Position numbers and translations under genes: made by a program. From Methylophilus sp. (lineage in GTDB: Bacteria > Pseudomonadota > Gammaproteobacteria > Burkholderiales > Methylophilaceae): a DNA stretch of 64,000 nucleotides. Below, in pieces: positions 49,878-58,699 of this stretch. Numbering within the stretch: the first letter of the stretch is position 1; every line of letters begins with the position of its first letter. Below the pieces are notes generated by a model, which worked only from the letters and a program-made list of their open reading frames with translations, ran no database searches and had not been told where the DNA came from. The stretch spans positions 186,001 to 250,000 of the forward strand of contig JAUYRP010000011.1 of the NCBI GenBank assembly GCA_030696695.1, in the 5' to 3' direction.

Positions 49878-50084
49878 CAATCAAGGGTTATTTGAATTGT
49901 ACTCATTGTTGTGATGAAGACTTTGCGCATCATTAGTAGAGTTAAATATACGATTATTAGAATGAAGGATTAACTGTCACATAAGCTTCATAAAAATAAC
50001 CTAAAGTGGTTTTGTATGTTGGTCGTTACAGAAAAGTTTCATCCTGAACCCATTCGATAAATCCAGCATTCATAACGACACCCT

Positions 50085-51866
50085 ATGACCTCAGCAATCA
50101 CACACATTTCAAACGTTCATCAAAGCCCTACTGTTCAGTTATTGATGCGGCATGTTCAGCCTGCCAACGAAGACGATGCATGTTTGTCGGTATTAGAGAT
50201 TTTTCAAAAAAATCCCAATTTATTTGCGATACCGGTGGTGAATTCAGATGGCATGCCGTTAGGCATTGTCGATCGTCATCTATTTGTAGAGACCTTTATC
50301 AAACCCTATGCACGTGAGCTATACGCAAAGCGAAAAATCTCTGAATTTATGGTGGAAAAAGCCATAGTAGTAGATATGGGCACCACCATCGATGATGTCT
50401 CAAAAATCATCATCGATGCTGGCATGCAGCACATGGTGATTGGTTTTATCATCACGGAGAATGGGCTTTATGTAGGGCTGGCAAATGGCCACGACTTGCT
50501 AAATGAAATTATGCAGAGGAAACAAGAAGGTTTGTTTTATTTAGCCCATTTTGATCAACTGACCAATCTGCCGAATAGATTGTTATTTATGGACAGGCTA
50601 ACTAGAGCCATTGGTGATGCCAGCAGAAAAAAATCCTCACTAGGCTTACTGTTTATTGATTTAGATAATTTTAAGAATTTTAACGATTCGATGGGTCACG
50701 GATTTGGCGATCAAATACTGATTGCAGTTGCAAACCGCCTCACCAATTGCGCCAGAGAAATTGACACAGTAGCGCGTCTATCTGGCGATGAGTTTATTAT
50801 GATTATTGAAGACATAGATGATCAAGATACTCTAGATATCTTATGCCATCGGATTTTAGACAGTATGAAAGCACCATGGGAAGTCATGGGTCGCAATGTG
50901 TTTTTAACCGCAAGTATTGGCACATCGATGTATCCTCATGATGGTGTTGAGCCAGGTGAATTGATATTAAAAGCAGATGCTGCCATGTACGAAGCCAAAA
51001 GAGGTGGGCGCAATGCGCATACGCATTTCAAAACAGGTATGCGACTTTACTCCATGGATAAAATGACATTGGAAAACGATTTGCGCTTAGCCATTGAGCG
51101 TAATGAATTTGAGTTGTTTTATCAGCCACAGGTATCGGTGGATGGTGGTGATGTGATTGGCATGGAAGCCCTTATCCGGTGGAATCACCCTGAGCGTGGC
51201 TTGCTAACCCCCATTCACTTTATTGAGATTGCTGAAAAAACTGGATTGATCATTGCAATTGGTAAATGGGTAGTCAAAGAAGCATGTCAGCAGTACCAAC
51301 GGTGGATTTGGAGTGGCCACCGACCATTGCGCATGTCAGTGAATATTTCACCCTTACAATTTTATCAAACCAGCTTTTGTGAAGACATTCGCTCTGCGCT
51401 CGCTGAAACGGGCATGGAACCTTCAAACCTTGAACTTGAGCTTACTGAGGGCATGTTTATGCACAACATCGAAAATGTAGTCAAAGTGTTGAATGAGCTG
51501 CACGACTTAGGTGTATTGCTGGCCATTGATGACTTTGGCACTGGCTATTCAAATCTAAGTTATCTCAAACGTTTCCCGATAGATCGATTAAAAATTGATC
51601 AGTCATTTATTAGAGGCATTGAGAGCGAGACCACTAACATGGAAATTGTGCGAACAATTTCTAACCTTGCAAAAACCATGTCGCTAGAGCTAGTGGCCGA
51701 GGGTGTTGAGACGGCGGATGAAATGAATATCGTAGGTTTATGTGGTTGTGATTTTATGCAAGGCTATAAGTTTTCAAAACCACTGGCATCGGATGATTTT
51801 TTGCTTTGGCGCAGTGAATATGAGTCCTCACTAGCGTTACAAAAAATACCATTAAAGGCTAGTTGA
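50085..51866 (+). CDS. CBS-like GGDEF-EAL protein
   Basis: 593 aa, cytosolic. The N-terminal 150 residues look like a paired CBS or Bateman module (LFAIPVVNSDGMPLGIVDRHLF, and FMVEKAIVVDMGTTIDDVSKII). The GGDEF domain has SGDEF in place of GGDEF (VARLSGDEFIMII), and the EAL domain has GMEALIRWNHPERG and AIDDFGTGYSNLSYL intact. It likely degrades cyclic-di-GMP; the SGDEF variant may still be active or bind GTP. No strong ribosome-binding site. Confidence 0.85.
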   Translation: MTSAITHISNVHQSPTVQLLMRHVQPANEDDACLSVLEIFQKNPNLFAIPVVNSDGMPLGIVDRHLFVETFIKPYARELYAKRKISEFMVEKAIVVDMGTTIDDVSKIIIDAGMQHMVIGFIITENGLYVGLANGHDLLNEIMQRKQEGLFYLAHFDQLTNLPNRLLFMDRLTRAIGDASRKKSSLGLLFIDLDNFKNFNDSMGHGFGDQILIAVANRLTNCAREIDTVARLSGDEFIMIIEDIDDQDTLDILCHRILDSMKAPWEVMGRNVFLTASIGTSMYPHDGVEPGELILKADAAMYEAKRGGRNAHTHFKTGMRLYSMDKMTLENDLRLAIERNEFELFYQPQVSVDGGDVIGMEALIRWNHPERGLLTPIHFIEIAEKTGLIIAIGKWVVKEACQQYQRWIWSGHRPLRMSVNISPLQFYQTSFCEDIRSALAETGMEPSNLELELTEGMFMHNIENVVKVLNELHDLGVLLAIDDFGTGYSNLSYLKRFPIDRLKIDQSFIRGIESETTNMEIVRTISNLAKTMSLELVAEGVETADEMNIVGLCGCDFMQGYKFSKPLASDDFLLWRSEYESSLALQKIPLKAS

Positions 51867-51960
51867 CGGTCTGTCTTTGGTGCCAGAATTAGCGCAACTG
51901 ATGTACTCAGCCCAGCACGCTACTCTAGTTGAGCAAACACCATCCACAATGGAGTCATGA

Positions 51961-52701
51961 TTACTCTATTTGCGCAGTTAAATCATTAATGTGGTGATAG
52001 TATCGGTGATAAGCGTTATAGCAACTACAGGCTTCCGCAACCAATAAAGGAATATCCAATATCGTGATTTTGCCTCTGCTGTATTTAATGGCCATTTTCT
52101 GCTGAAGCTGACTTGCCACCTCTGAAATACTGACTCGCCTTACCCCAAGTAAATTTGAGAATAATGCCTGCGTAATATTCATGTGTTTTGAATGTGTATT
52201 GTCATGAATAACGAGGATTAAATAAGCCAGCCGCTTTTCGGTAGGATGAAAGTGATGGCAGCCAACCGCAAGGGCCAGCCTGTTCATTAACACCAATATG
52301 TATCGGCTTAGGATTGTTCTAAATATATTACTTTTGTCGACCAGCTCGAGAAATTGTGTGGCTGGCATACGATAAGCCTCGCCTTCAATTTGCACAAAAG
52401 CGTTACAAGGCGCGACATCAACCCCTAGAAAAAGCGTAATGCCTAGCATGCCATCATTGCCAATCAAACCCGTTTCTATGCTTTTCTGATCTGTTGTCAG
52501 GGATAAAGCAATGACACTGTTGATAGGGAAATAAACATAATCAATTTTACTATTGGGCGTATGCAAGGTTTGATGTGCGTGCAAGGTCACGCGCTCACAA
52601 ACTTCAAGCAATTGTGTCAATTCACTGGTGGGTAAATTGTTGAGTAATCGATTTTTGTTAGTTATTGGTGAAAAGATGTGCAATTTACAGACTTTTAACA
52701 A
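51961..52701 (-). CDS. Crp/Fnr-family regulator C
   Basis: 246 aa, TTG start at 52701 because an in-frame stop lies just before it. YVYFPINSVIALSLTTDQK, LIGNDGMLGITLFLG, recognition helix LLGVRRVSISEVASQLQ, tail ACSCYNAYH. Its DNA-binding helix is more diverged from A and B. No ribosome-binding site is evident, and no GTGCG-N4-CGCAC operator was found upstream. It lies 180 bp from regulator D on the same strand. Confidence 0.82.
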   Translation of the reverse strand: MLKVCKLHIFSPITNKNRLLNNLPTSELTQLLEVCERVTLHAHQTLHTPNSKIDYVYFPINSVIALSLTTDQKSIETGLIGNDGMLGITLFLGVDVAPCNAFVQIEGEAYRMPATQFLELVDKSNIFRTILSRYILVLMNRLALAVGCHHFHPTEKRLAYLILVIHDNTHSKHMNITQALFSNLLGVRRVSISEVASQLQQKMAIKYSRGKITILDIPLLVAEACSCYNAYHRYYHHINDLTAQIE

Positions 52702-52880
52702 TCATTATTCAATGAGTGGCCAATAAAATGGCTATTGGAACTTACTAGTAAAACTTTCAAGACAGTTTGAGATTACATCACTGAACACATTATTAACTAT
52801 CCAAATTCAGTTTAACATGAATACATTGCAACCAAGCGTTTGTTGCATAAATGGTTTGCGTAGCAATAAATGCTTAACCA

Positions 52881-53627
52881 TTAACTTGCCAGTTGGTTGA
52901 TTGAGGGTAGCAACCGATCGAATTCTGTTTTGACAACAGCGTAGCATTCACAACACTTCTGCTCCATGCCTGTTCTATCCAGCACTTTGATTTTGCCTTG
53001 GTTGTAGTGAATCAGATTTAAGGCTTGTAGCTTTCCAGCCACTTTCGTGACGCCCTCACCGTCCAAACCCAGCATGTTAGCAACAAGCTCGTGCGTCATG
53101 GTGAGTTCATCTGATGCCAATCTATCTAAGCTTAATAATACCCAACGGCATAATTGCTGGTCTACTGAGTGGTGCCGATTGCATACCGCAGTTTGTGTCA
53201 TCTGTGTAATGAGCGCTTGGGTGTAGCGCAACAATAATCGCATGGTTGGACCTGCGCGATTAAATTCGTCTTGTATCAGTTTGGCTTTGAGCCTGTAAGC
53301 CTGCCCCGCATTCTGAACAACTGCACGGCTAGGTGTAGTGCCACCCCCCATAAAAAGTGATATGCCAAGTACGCCTTCATTACCCACTATCGCGATTTCT
53401 GCAGATAAATCATTTTCCATGACATACAGTAAAGAGATGACAGCGGTGGTGGGGAAATAAACGTGATCTAATTTTTCACCTGATTCGTATAAAACTTGAC
53501 CCAGTGGCATTTCGACTAGCTCAAGATCTTCATTAAAACGATTAATATCAATGGCTTTGAGTGCGTTGAGGAGATGATTCTGGTTGTGATTGTGGCTGTG
53601 CGGATTTGAGGCGGGGGTTTGTGTCAT
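52881..53627 (-). CDS. Crp/Fnr-family regulator D with altered helix
   Basis: 248 aa, close to regulator A over its length (HVYFPTTAVISLLYVMEND, VVGNEGVLGISLFMGG, CCECYAVVKTEFDRLLP). The N-terminus is His/Asn-rich (SNPHSHNHNQNH). The recognition helix reads MLGLDGEGVTKVAGKLQ where A has MLGVRREGVTEAARKLQ, so both arginines that should contact DNA are gone. It may have lost or changed DNA binding. Its promoter carries a long palindrome with a -10 of TATAAT. Confidence 0.83.
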   Translation of the reverse strand: MTQTPASNPHSHNHNQNHLLNALKAIDINRFNEDLELVEMPLGQVLYESGEKLDHVYFPTTAVISLLYVMENDLSAEIAIVGNEGVLGISLFMGGGTTPSRAVVQNAGQAYRLKAKLIQDEFNRAGPTMRLLLRYTQALITQMTQTAVCNRHHSVDQQLCRWVLLSLDRLASDELTMTHELVANMLGLDGEGVTKVAGKLQALNLIHYNQGKIKVLDRTGMEQKCCECYAVVKTEFDRLLPSINQLAS

Positions 53628-53660
53628 GAAGGGCTAACGTAGTGGAGGTTAATCAACCAA

Positions 53661-53705
53661 ATTATAGTGGAATATCCCTATATGTCCTACAGCGAACATA
53701 TAGGG
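53661..53705 (-). promoter_or_regulatory. regulator D promoter with long palindrome
   Basis: CCCTATATGT (53676-53685) / ACATATAGGG (53696-53705), a 10-bp perfect inverted repeat centred on a Crp-like core GTTCGCTGTAGGAC (53697-53684, minus). A perfect TATAAT lies at 53666-53661, about 5 bases closer than at other promoters of the set, so control may differ. Confidence 0.5.
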
Positions 53706-53879
53706 GCATATGAACTGTCAAGCCAAGGAAATACCTAGAAACCAGTATGGTCAGAAAATTGTGCTCTTTAGTATAAGTTGCTGCTCACTTAATAGAGCAA
53801 TCGTGACTGAACGGAAAATGACTGCGTCAACACACAACAAGCAGCTACTCCGCTTGTTGTGCATATTTTTTCTGCCTTT

Positions 53880-54038
53880 TTATATGCGGCCAGTTAACAA
53901 AAGTATGATTAAAATCACTACAACCAACCCTAAACCACCACTTGGAATATATCCCCAATTCTGGCTGTGAGACCAAGTAGGAAGCGCGCCAATAATTAAC
54001 AGAATTAAAACAATCAGTAGTATGTTGCTAATCGACAT
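53880..54038 (-). CDS. DUF3309 small membrane protein
   Basis: 52 aa, MSISNILLIVLILLIIGALPTW then SQNWGYIPSGGLGLVV and a second helix ending LLTGRI. This is the DUF3309 pattern: two membrane helices joined by a Trp/Gly loop. GGAG lies before the ATG. It is the last gene of the stress operon that starts at 55294. Family function is unknown. Confidence 0.8.
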   Translation of the reverse strand: MSISNILLIVLILLIIGALPTWSHSQNWGYIPSGGLGLVVVILIILLLTGRI

Positions 54039-54071
54039 AAGCCTTCTCCTCAAACAATCGTTGTGAAATCA

Positions 54072-54293
54072 TCATTTTTTATTATTAACATCGTCGTGTA
54101 TTGAGTCAGCAAACGCATCTATTTGCTGATTAGCCTCATCTTTACTAATGCCATATGCCTCTTGGATTTTTCCAGATAGCTGCTCACGTTTTCCAGCAAT
54201 CACGTCAACCTGATCGTTGGTGAGCTTGCCCCATTTTTCTTGCGCCTTGCCACTCATTTGCTTCCAATTGCCTTCTATGCGATCCCAATTCAT
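54072..54293 (-). CDS. CsbD-family stress protein
   Basis: 73 aa. NWDRIEGNWKQMSGKAQEKWGKLTNDQ and IAGKREQLSGKIQEAYGISKDEAN are the CsbD family core (YjbJ-like). Such hydrophilic proteins rise in general stress; mechanism unknown. It lies 31 bases after the BON lipoprotein gene and before the DUF3309 gene. A related but diverged copy is at 60917. Confidence 0.9.
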   Translation of the reverse strand: MNWDRIEGNWKQMSGKAQEKWGKLTNDQVDVIAGKREQLSGKIQEAYGISKDEANQQIDAFADSIHDDVNNKK

Positions 54294-54324
54294 GTTGTTC
54301 TCCTATACTGGTTTTTTGATAATT

Positions 54325-54720
54325 TTAGTTAATGACGAGCTGATTGTTCACCTGCTTAACTTCGGCTACTTGCCTAGCTACTTCTGTCGCTTTTTGGCTG
54401 CTGGCCAATGAGTCTGCACTGCCTGTCAGCATGACTACGCCATCAATAGTCGTGACATTAATATCCATACTGCTGATGGCAGACTCAGCCAAAAATGCAG
54501 CTTTAATCTTGGTGGTAATCATCGCGTCTTCCACTTTAACGCCCGTTTTATCGGAGATCCCTGCACTTGTTTCGTCCTTATACATTTCAGTTTCAGCGTT
54601 AACAACAGCCTGATCTATCTCGTTTTCTGCGACGCCATCTTTATTTTTGTAGTCGCAAGCGCTTAGGCCAACAAGACAAACAAGACTGAATGCCGATAGT
54701 TTGATAAGTGTATTTTTCAT
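54325..54720 (-). CDS. BON-domain lipoprotein
   Basis: 131 aa from the second of two tandem ATGs, which has GGAG 6 bases upstream. Signal with lipobox GLSAC. The BON domain (about 60-130) has DAMITTKIKAAFLAESAISSMDINVTTIDG and GSADSLASSQKATEVARQV. BON domains bind phospholipid or support the outer membrane, as in OsmY. Third-last gene of the stress operon. A relative is at 61428. Confidence 0.88.
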   Translation of the reverse strand: MKNTLIKLSAFSLVCLVGLSACDYKNKDGVAENEIDQAVVNAETEMYKDETSAGISDKTGVKVEDAMITTKIKAAFLAESAISSMDINVTTIDGVVMLTGSADSLASSQKATEVARQVAEVKQVNNQLVIN

Positions 54721-54757
54721 CATTTACTCCTTTGTAATCACAATAAAATTAGTATTT

Positions 54758-55294
54758 TCAAGCTACGCTAATATCTTGATAATTATTAACTGACAGCTTC
54801 ATTACTTCGCTTGCTAATGCTGTTTCTTCTTTACTTCGTGTTTCTACGACCAGGACAACCTGCCCACCTGCAATCGCGTCACGAATAAAGTCTGAAAACC
54901 AACCGTCTTTTTCTTTTGCGCTATTTCTGTTGCTTTTAATAGCCCCTATCGTGGCGCCAGCAGTTGCACCCACTGATGCACCCCATCCGAGCATGGCAAG
55001 CGGTGCCACTAAAGGACTAGCAATAAACAGCGTGACGTTGGCAGCCACTAATGCAATTTGTGCGAAGGCGCCGATGCCTGCACCAACTACAGCGCCCTTA
55101 CTGCCTTTCACTACCATATTCTTTAATACTTCATTACTTTTCGCCTGAGTTGAGGCTTTATGTATGGCTGTATCATTTTCAAAAATTTGCATACGCCTTA
55201 ATGGCAAACCCTTTTCTTTCAGCTGCGTAAACGCAACCAACGCCTCTGCATGGCGTTGAAATATTCCTGATACATGATGATGGTAACTAGGCAT
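54758..55294 (-). CDS. DUF1269/YflT-like stress membrane protein
   Basis: 178 aa. GIFQRHAEALVAFTQLKEKGLPLRRMQIFEND resembles the start of general-stress 17M/DUF1269 proteins. A Gly/Ala-rich double membrane segment follows (about 65-125, KGAVVGAGIGAFAQIALVAAN and PLAMLGWGASVGATAGATIGAI), then GGQVVLVVETRSKEE. First gene of the operon with BON, CsbD and DUF3309. The Crp-like promoter lies 72 bases upstream. Confidence 0.75.
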   Translation of the reverse strand: MPSYHHHVSGIFQRHAEALVAFTQLKEKGLPLRRMQIFENDTAIHKASTQAKSNEVLKNMVVKGSKGAVVGAGIGAFAQIALVAANVTLFIASPLVAPLAMLGWGASVGATAGATIGAIKSNRNSAKEKDGWFSDFIRDAIAGGQVVLVVETRSKEETALASEVMKLSVNNYQDISVA

Positions 55295-55337
55295 AAATTT
55301 CTCTTAAATAATCAATGTCGATTTATCGTAAGAACAA

Positions 55338-55380
55338 ATGCTAATTCTTGCGTCTCTACATGGTCTGTGCGCTATCGTAC
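55338..55380 (-). promoter_or_regulatory. Crp-like class II promoter, stress operon
   Basis: Minus-strand GTACGATAGCGCAC (55380-55367) with TAGCAT at 55343-55338. Divergent to the DUF2171 promoter; the two operators are centred 49 bp apart. Confidence 0.65.
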
Positions 55381-55415
55381 AAACCAGTAAATCATTGAAT
55401 CAACAAAAATACTGT

Positions 55416-55458
55416 GTGGGCTATCGCACAGATTAGACGCGTCAGCTCCTGCAACAAT
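55416..55458 (+). promoter_or_regulatory. Crp-like promoter, DUF2171 gene
   Basis: GTGGGCTATCGCAC at 55416-55429, with ACAG flanking on the right, and a weak -10-like AACAAT at 55453-55458. Gene starts 77 bases after the operator. Confidence 0.55.
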
Positions 55459-55506
55459 CATGGTCCTCGTAGCATTAAACTTTTGGAAATGATTAGGAGA
55501 ATTGAA

Positions 55507-55752
55507 ATGAATATAATCAATGCAAGTGAAATCAAGCCAGATATGTCTGTTGTATGTTCACAAGATGGTGAGTTTGCCAAAGTGGATCATATGGAAGGAG
55601 ATAAAACCATTAAACTTATGAAAGATAAGTATGGCCAACACCATTTTATTCCCTTGAGCTGGGTCACTTCTACCGACAATCAACAGGTAAAAGTGGATAG
55701 ATCAGGCGAGCAAGCCATGAAAGACTGGGCCATCACAGCGCCTATCATTTAA
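55507..55752 (+). CDS. DUF2171 protein
   Basis: 81 aa from the ATG at 55507, with AGGAG 8 bases upstream. IKPDMSVVCSQDGEFAKVDHMEGDKTIKLMKD and HFIPLSWVTSTD match the DUF2171 pattern, a small beta-rich protein related to PRC-barrel folds. Cytosolic by composition. It is divergent from the stress operon and shares its two-operator promoter region. Function unknown. Confidence 0.75.
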   Translation: MNIINASEIKPDMSVVCSQDGEFAKVDHMEGDKTIKLMKDKYGQHHFIPLSWVTSTDNQQVKVDRSGEQAMKDWAITAPII

Positions 55753-55838
55753 CGTTCAAGTAATTTAATCTTTAAGCATATTTTAGATAGTGTTAAATTT
55801 TTAATATGCTGCAATACCCAATATTAATAAGGAAATAA

Positions 55839-56009
55839 ATGATTACTCGTAGTAACGTATCAATGGAAAGCACCATTAAAAATGCTGCCGAGCTGACCAG
55901 AGCAAAACAGTTTAAACTTGCACGAAAGCTGATGAGTGATGCTGGCGTTTGCTATTTTACGATAGAGCGTGTGCTGTATGAACCGCACAATATACGTAGT
56001 ACCGATTGA
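55839..56009 (+). CDS. small protein, unknown
   Basis: 56 aa, MITRSNVSMESTIKNAAELTRAKQF then KLARKLMSDAGVCYFTIERVLYEPHN. AAGGAA lies before the ATG. Basic, no membrane helix; it looks like a short helical protein. The inverted repeat AGCATATT / AATATGCT (55775-55810) lies just upstream. No family recognised. It may be a DNA- or RNA-binding or regulatory peptide, but nothing proves this. Confidence 0.5.
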   Translation: MITRSNVSMESTIKNAAELTRAKQFKLARKLMSDAGVCYFTIERVLYEPHNIRSTD

Positions 56010-56189
56010 TATTCACTATCGTAATCAGTGCACACAAGAAATACCAATTGGCTAGATGTGCATTTGATAACAGCATCAGTATCTTGGTGAATTCGACTAA
56101 AACTGTTATGAGCTAATTCAAATTTTAGTTGTCAGACAACAATAGCATGACCATCTCAACGCATTGTTATCAAGAAAGTGAGGCGAATC

Positions 56190-56429
56190 ATGGAAACTAC
56201 CCAACACAATTTAACCAATCTTTTTGATCAACTTGGCTTGCCATCCGATGATGCATCCATTGACAGCTTCATCCAAATGCACAGTCCTTTTGCCAGTGAC
56301 ATTTTGCTTTCTGATGCTTTTTTTTGGACGCCTGCGCAGGCCGCGTTTCTGCGTGAAGAACTCCTGAGCAATGCTGACTGGACAGAGGTCATAGAACAGC
56401 TCAATCAAAAATTACATGCTAATACCTAG
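56190..56429 (+). CDS. DUF2789 protein
   Basis: 79 aa from the ATG at 56190, with GAGG 8 bases upstream. NLTNLFDQLGLPSDDASIDSFI and FFWTPAQAAFLREELLSNADW match DUF2789, a small helical protein of Proteobacteria. Function unknown. The gene lies between the 56-aa protein and the PQQ-type dehydrogenase. Confidence 0.82.
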   Translation: METTQHNLTNLFDQLGLPSDDASIDSFIQMHSPFASDILLSDAFFWTPAQAAFLREELLSNADWTEVIEQLNQKLHANT

Positions 56430-56476
56430 CGTAGCACACCAGCACGCCACATCATTTCATTCATAAAAGGCATTAC

Positions 56477-57808
56477 ATGCATATATCACATTATCTAGCA
56501 CTTAGTTTAACCACACTCGTACTAAGCGCTTGTGGCGACTCAGCCACTCTCTCTGTAGCAGAGGGTACTGGGCCCACACCAGTGCTACCTAGCCCTAATA
56601 AAACACTGTTGCCCACTGTGCATATCGCAACTGCGGTGGGATGGTACCGAGAGGCTAAACCAATTGTAGCGGACGGATTGCAAGTCAATGCATATGCTGA
56701 AAACCTGAAGCATCCACGCTGGTTATATGAACTGCCAAATGGCGATGTATTAGTGGCAGAAACCAATGCGCCACCCAAGCCGGATAGTGAAAAAGGCATA
56801 CGCCAATGGATTGTTGGTAAAGTCATGGCGCAAGCGGGTGCTGCCGTACCATCGGCAAATCGCATCTCCTTACTACAAGACAATGATAAAGATGGTGTTG
56901 CAGAGGTGCATAAGGTGTTTCTGGAAGGCCTGCATTCACCATTTGGCATGGTGTTGGTAGGCAATCATTTCTATGTAGCCAATGCCGATAGCGTAGTTCG
57001 TTATGACTATGCGGATGGTCAAACGGAAATTACCAGTGCTGCTACCAAAGTACTAGATTTGCCCGGTGGGCCAATTAACCACCATTGGACCAAAAATATT
57101 ATTGCCAATGGCGATGGTAGTAAGCTCTATATTACGGTGGGTTCTAACAGCAACGTGGCTGAACGCGGTATGGAAAATGAAGTCGGCCGTGCCGCAATTT
57201 GGGAATTCGACATTGCCACTGGGCAACACCGTATCTTTGCGTCAGGCTTGCGCAACCCCAATGGTTTGACGTGGGAACCAACCACCAATGCGCTTTGGAC
57301 CGTTGTGAATGAACGCGATGAAATTGGCAGTGATTTAGTGCCTGACTATCTGACCTCGGTCAAAGACGGTGGTTTTTACGGTTGGCCGTACAGTTATTAT
57401 GGTCAACACATTGATGAACGTGTCACACCGCAAAATGCTGAGTTAGTGGCAAGTGCATTGGTGCCCGATTATGCGCTAGGACCACATACCGCCTCATTAG
57501 GGCTCACCTGGTCTGAGGGCAATACACTGTCCGACAACTTTAAAAATGGCATGTTTATCGGGCAGCATGGCTCATGGAATCGCAAACCATTCAGTGGTTA
57601 TAAAGTTATTTTTGTGCCATTTAACTATGGCAAACCTGCAGGCAAGCCGATAGACGTGCTGACTGGCTTTGTGAACGATAAAAATGAGGCGCAAGGCAGA
57701 CCAGTAGGCGTAGTGGTTGGCAAAGACGGAAGCTTGCTGGTGGCAGATGATGTGGGCAATAAAATTTGGCGCGTGACTAACCAAAATGTGGCGACCAAAC
57801 CAAATTAA
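56477..57808 (+). CDS. PQQ-type sugar dehydrogenase-like lipoprotein
   Basis: 443 aa. Signal with lipobox LSAC (about 16-19). A six-bladed propeller of the soluble glucose/sorbosone dehydrogenase (GSDH) family: [71 protein letters not shown], and [16 protein letters not shown]. It probably oxidises an aldose or similar substrate in the periplasm with PQQ. PQQ is expected in methylotrophs, though pqq genes are outside the window. Confidence 0.88.
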   Translation: MHISHYLALSLTTLVLSACGDSATLSVAEGTGPTPVLPSPNKTLLPTVHIATAVGWYREAKPIVADGLQVNAYAENLKHPRWLYELPNGDVLVAETNAPPKPDSEKGIRQWIVGKVMAQAGAAVPSANRISLLQDNDKDGVAEVHKVFLEGLHSPFGMVLVGNHFYVANADSVVRYDYADGQTEITSAATKVLDLPGGPINHHWTKNIIANGDGSKLYITVGSNSNVAERGMENEVGRAAIWEFDIATGQHRIFASGLRNPNGLTWEPTTNALWTVVNERDEIGSDLVPDYLTSVKDGGFYGWPYSYYGQHIDERVTPQNAELVASALVPDYALGPHTASLGLTWSEGNTLSDNFKNGMFIGQHGSWNRKPFSGYKVIFVPFNYGKPAGKPIDVLTGFVNDKNEAQGRPVGVVVGKDGSLLVADDVGNKIWRVTNQNVATKPN

Positions 57809-57839
57809 ATAATCCAAACATATTTATTTGCACCAAATG

Positions 57840-57867
57840 AATAAGCGCCCAAGAATGAGCGCTTATT
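57840..57867. terminator. bidirectional terminator
   Basis: AATAAGCGC / GCGCTTATT stem with a 10-base loop, between the convergent dehydrogenase and EF-hand genes. Confidence 0.75.
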
Positions 57868-57919
57868 TGTGTATCACTTATCAAGAGGCTACACACACCT
57901 CAACATAAGTGTGGCCTAC

Positions 57920-58276
57920 TTAATAGGTTTTACCACTCGTTGCATCACGTTCATTTACCGTTGGATTGTCTGTAGTGGTACCAATGGGTTTGTTATTCAT
58001 AGAAGATGCATCGTCAGCAGGTTTACTGGTACTGCTGTTGCTTTTCGATTTATTTTTCAAACTGATCATGCCATCTGTAAGTTTCATTTTGCCAAAAGCC
58101 ATTTCACTGTGCGCCATAAACTCATCTTTAGAAACCATGCCATCTTTATTGGTATCCATCGATTTCAATTCTGACTCAGTGTAATGCGTTGCTTGTTTGG
58201 TTGCAGCGGTTGCAGATACTGCAAATGTGCCCACAATGACTGCACTTAATAACACAATACTGGTTAATTTTTTCAT
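57920..58276 (-). CDS. EF-hand secreted protein
   Basis: 118 aa from the second of two tandem ATGs (GGAG 5 bases upstream). Signal peptide (about 1-24, SATAAT). One canonical EF-hand loop, DTNKDGMVSKDEF, should bind Ca2+; the rest is Ser/Asn/Thr-rich and looks disordered. Periplasmic. Its promoter has a Crp-like operator and a large inverted repeat. Confidence 0.8.
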   Translation of the reverse strand: MKKLTSIVLLSAVIVGTFAVSATAATKQATHYTESELKSMDTNKDGMVSKDEFMAHSEMAFGKMKLTDGMISLKNKSKSNSSTSKPADDASSMNNKPIGTTTDNPTVNERDATSGKTY

Positions 58277-58328
58277 CATAACTCCTTTATGTAATGACAT
58301 TCAATTCAACTGTCGAATGACAAAGTAA

Positions 58329-58370
58329 ATGATAGGTGGCATGAAAAAGGCAGTCTGTACGTTATCGAAC
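58329..58370 (-). promoter_or_regulatory. Crp-like class II promoter, EF-hand gene
   Basis: Minus-strand GTTCGATAACGTAC (58370-58357) with a good -10 TATCAT (58334-58329). Gene starts 81 bases after the operator. Confidence 0.65.
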
Positions 58371-58422
58371 CTTGCATAAAAGCAAGGCAAACTGACCTTT
58401 TGTCATGCGCATGCCACCCTAT
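58332..58422. repeat. nested inverted-repeat element 1
   Basis: Outer arms ATAGGTGGCATG (58332-58343) and CATGCCACCCTAT (58410-58422) pair with a one-base bulge. Inside is a perfect hairpin CCTTGC / GCAAGG (58370-58387) and the EF-hand promoter operator. The whole could fold like a three-way junction. Confidence 0.6.
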
Positions 58423-58455
58423 TTAGAGCGCATTGTGTGATGAATGCCTGAGCGC

Positions 58456-58680
58456 TTAATCCTTATCCTTTCCGACTTGATTCCCAATCACCCCACCCAC
58501 CGCTGCGCCACCCACTGTGCCGAGCACTCCGCCACCTGTGAGAACGGCACCAGCAACGCCACCAACACCTGCGCCAATTGCCGTACTTTTATCACGTGTA
58601 GACATGCCGCTACACCCTACTAAACCAATTAGGAGTAACGCTGCGACTACCTTTAATACTTGTGTATTGAATATGTTCAT
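58456..58680 (-). CDS. glycine-zipper 2TM lipoprotein
   Basis: 74 aa. Signal with lipobox LVGC, then AIGAGVGGVAGAVLTGGGVLGTVGGAAVGGVIGNQVG, a glycine-zipper pair as in OsmB/SlyB/YMGG proteins. An envelope lipoprotein that probably inserts into the outer membrane under stress. A Crp-like promoter lies upstream within inverted-repeat element 2. Confidence 0.88.
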   Translation of the reverse strand: MNIFNTQVLKVVAALLLIGLVGCSGMSTRDKSTAIGAGVGGVAGAVLTGGGVLGTVGGAAVGGVIGNQVGKDKD

Positions 58681-58699
58681 ATAAATACCTCTTAAAAGA

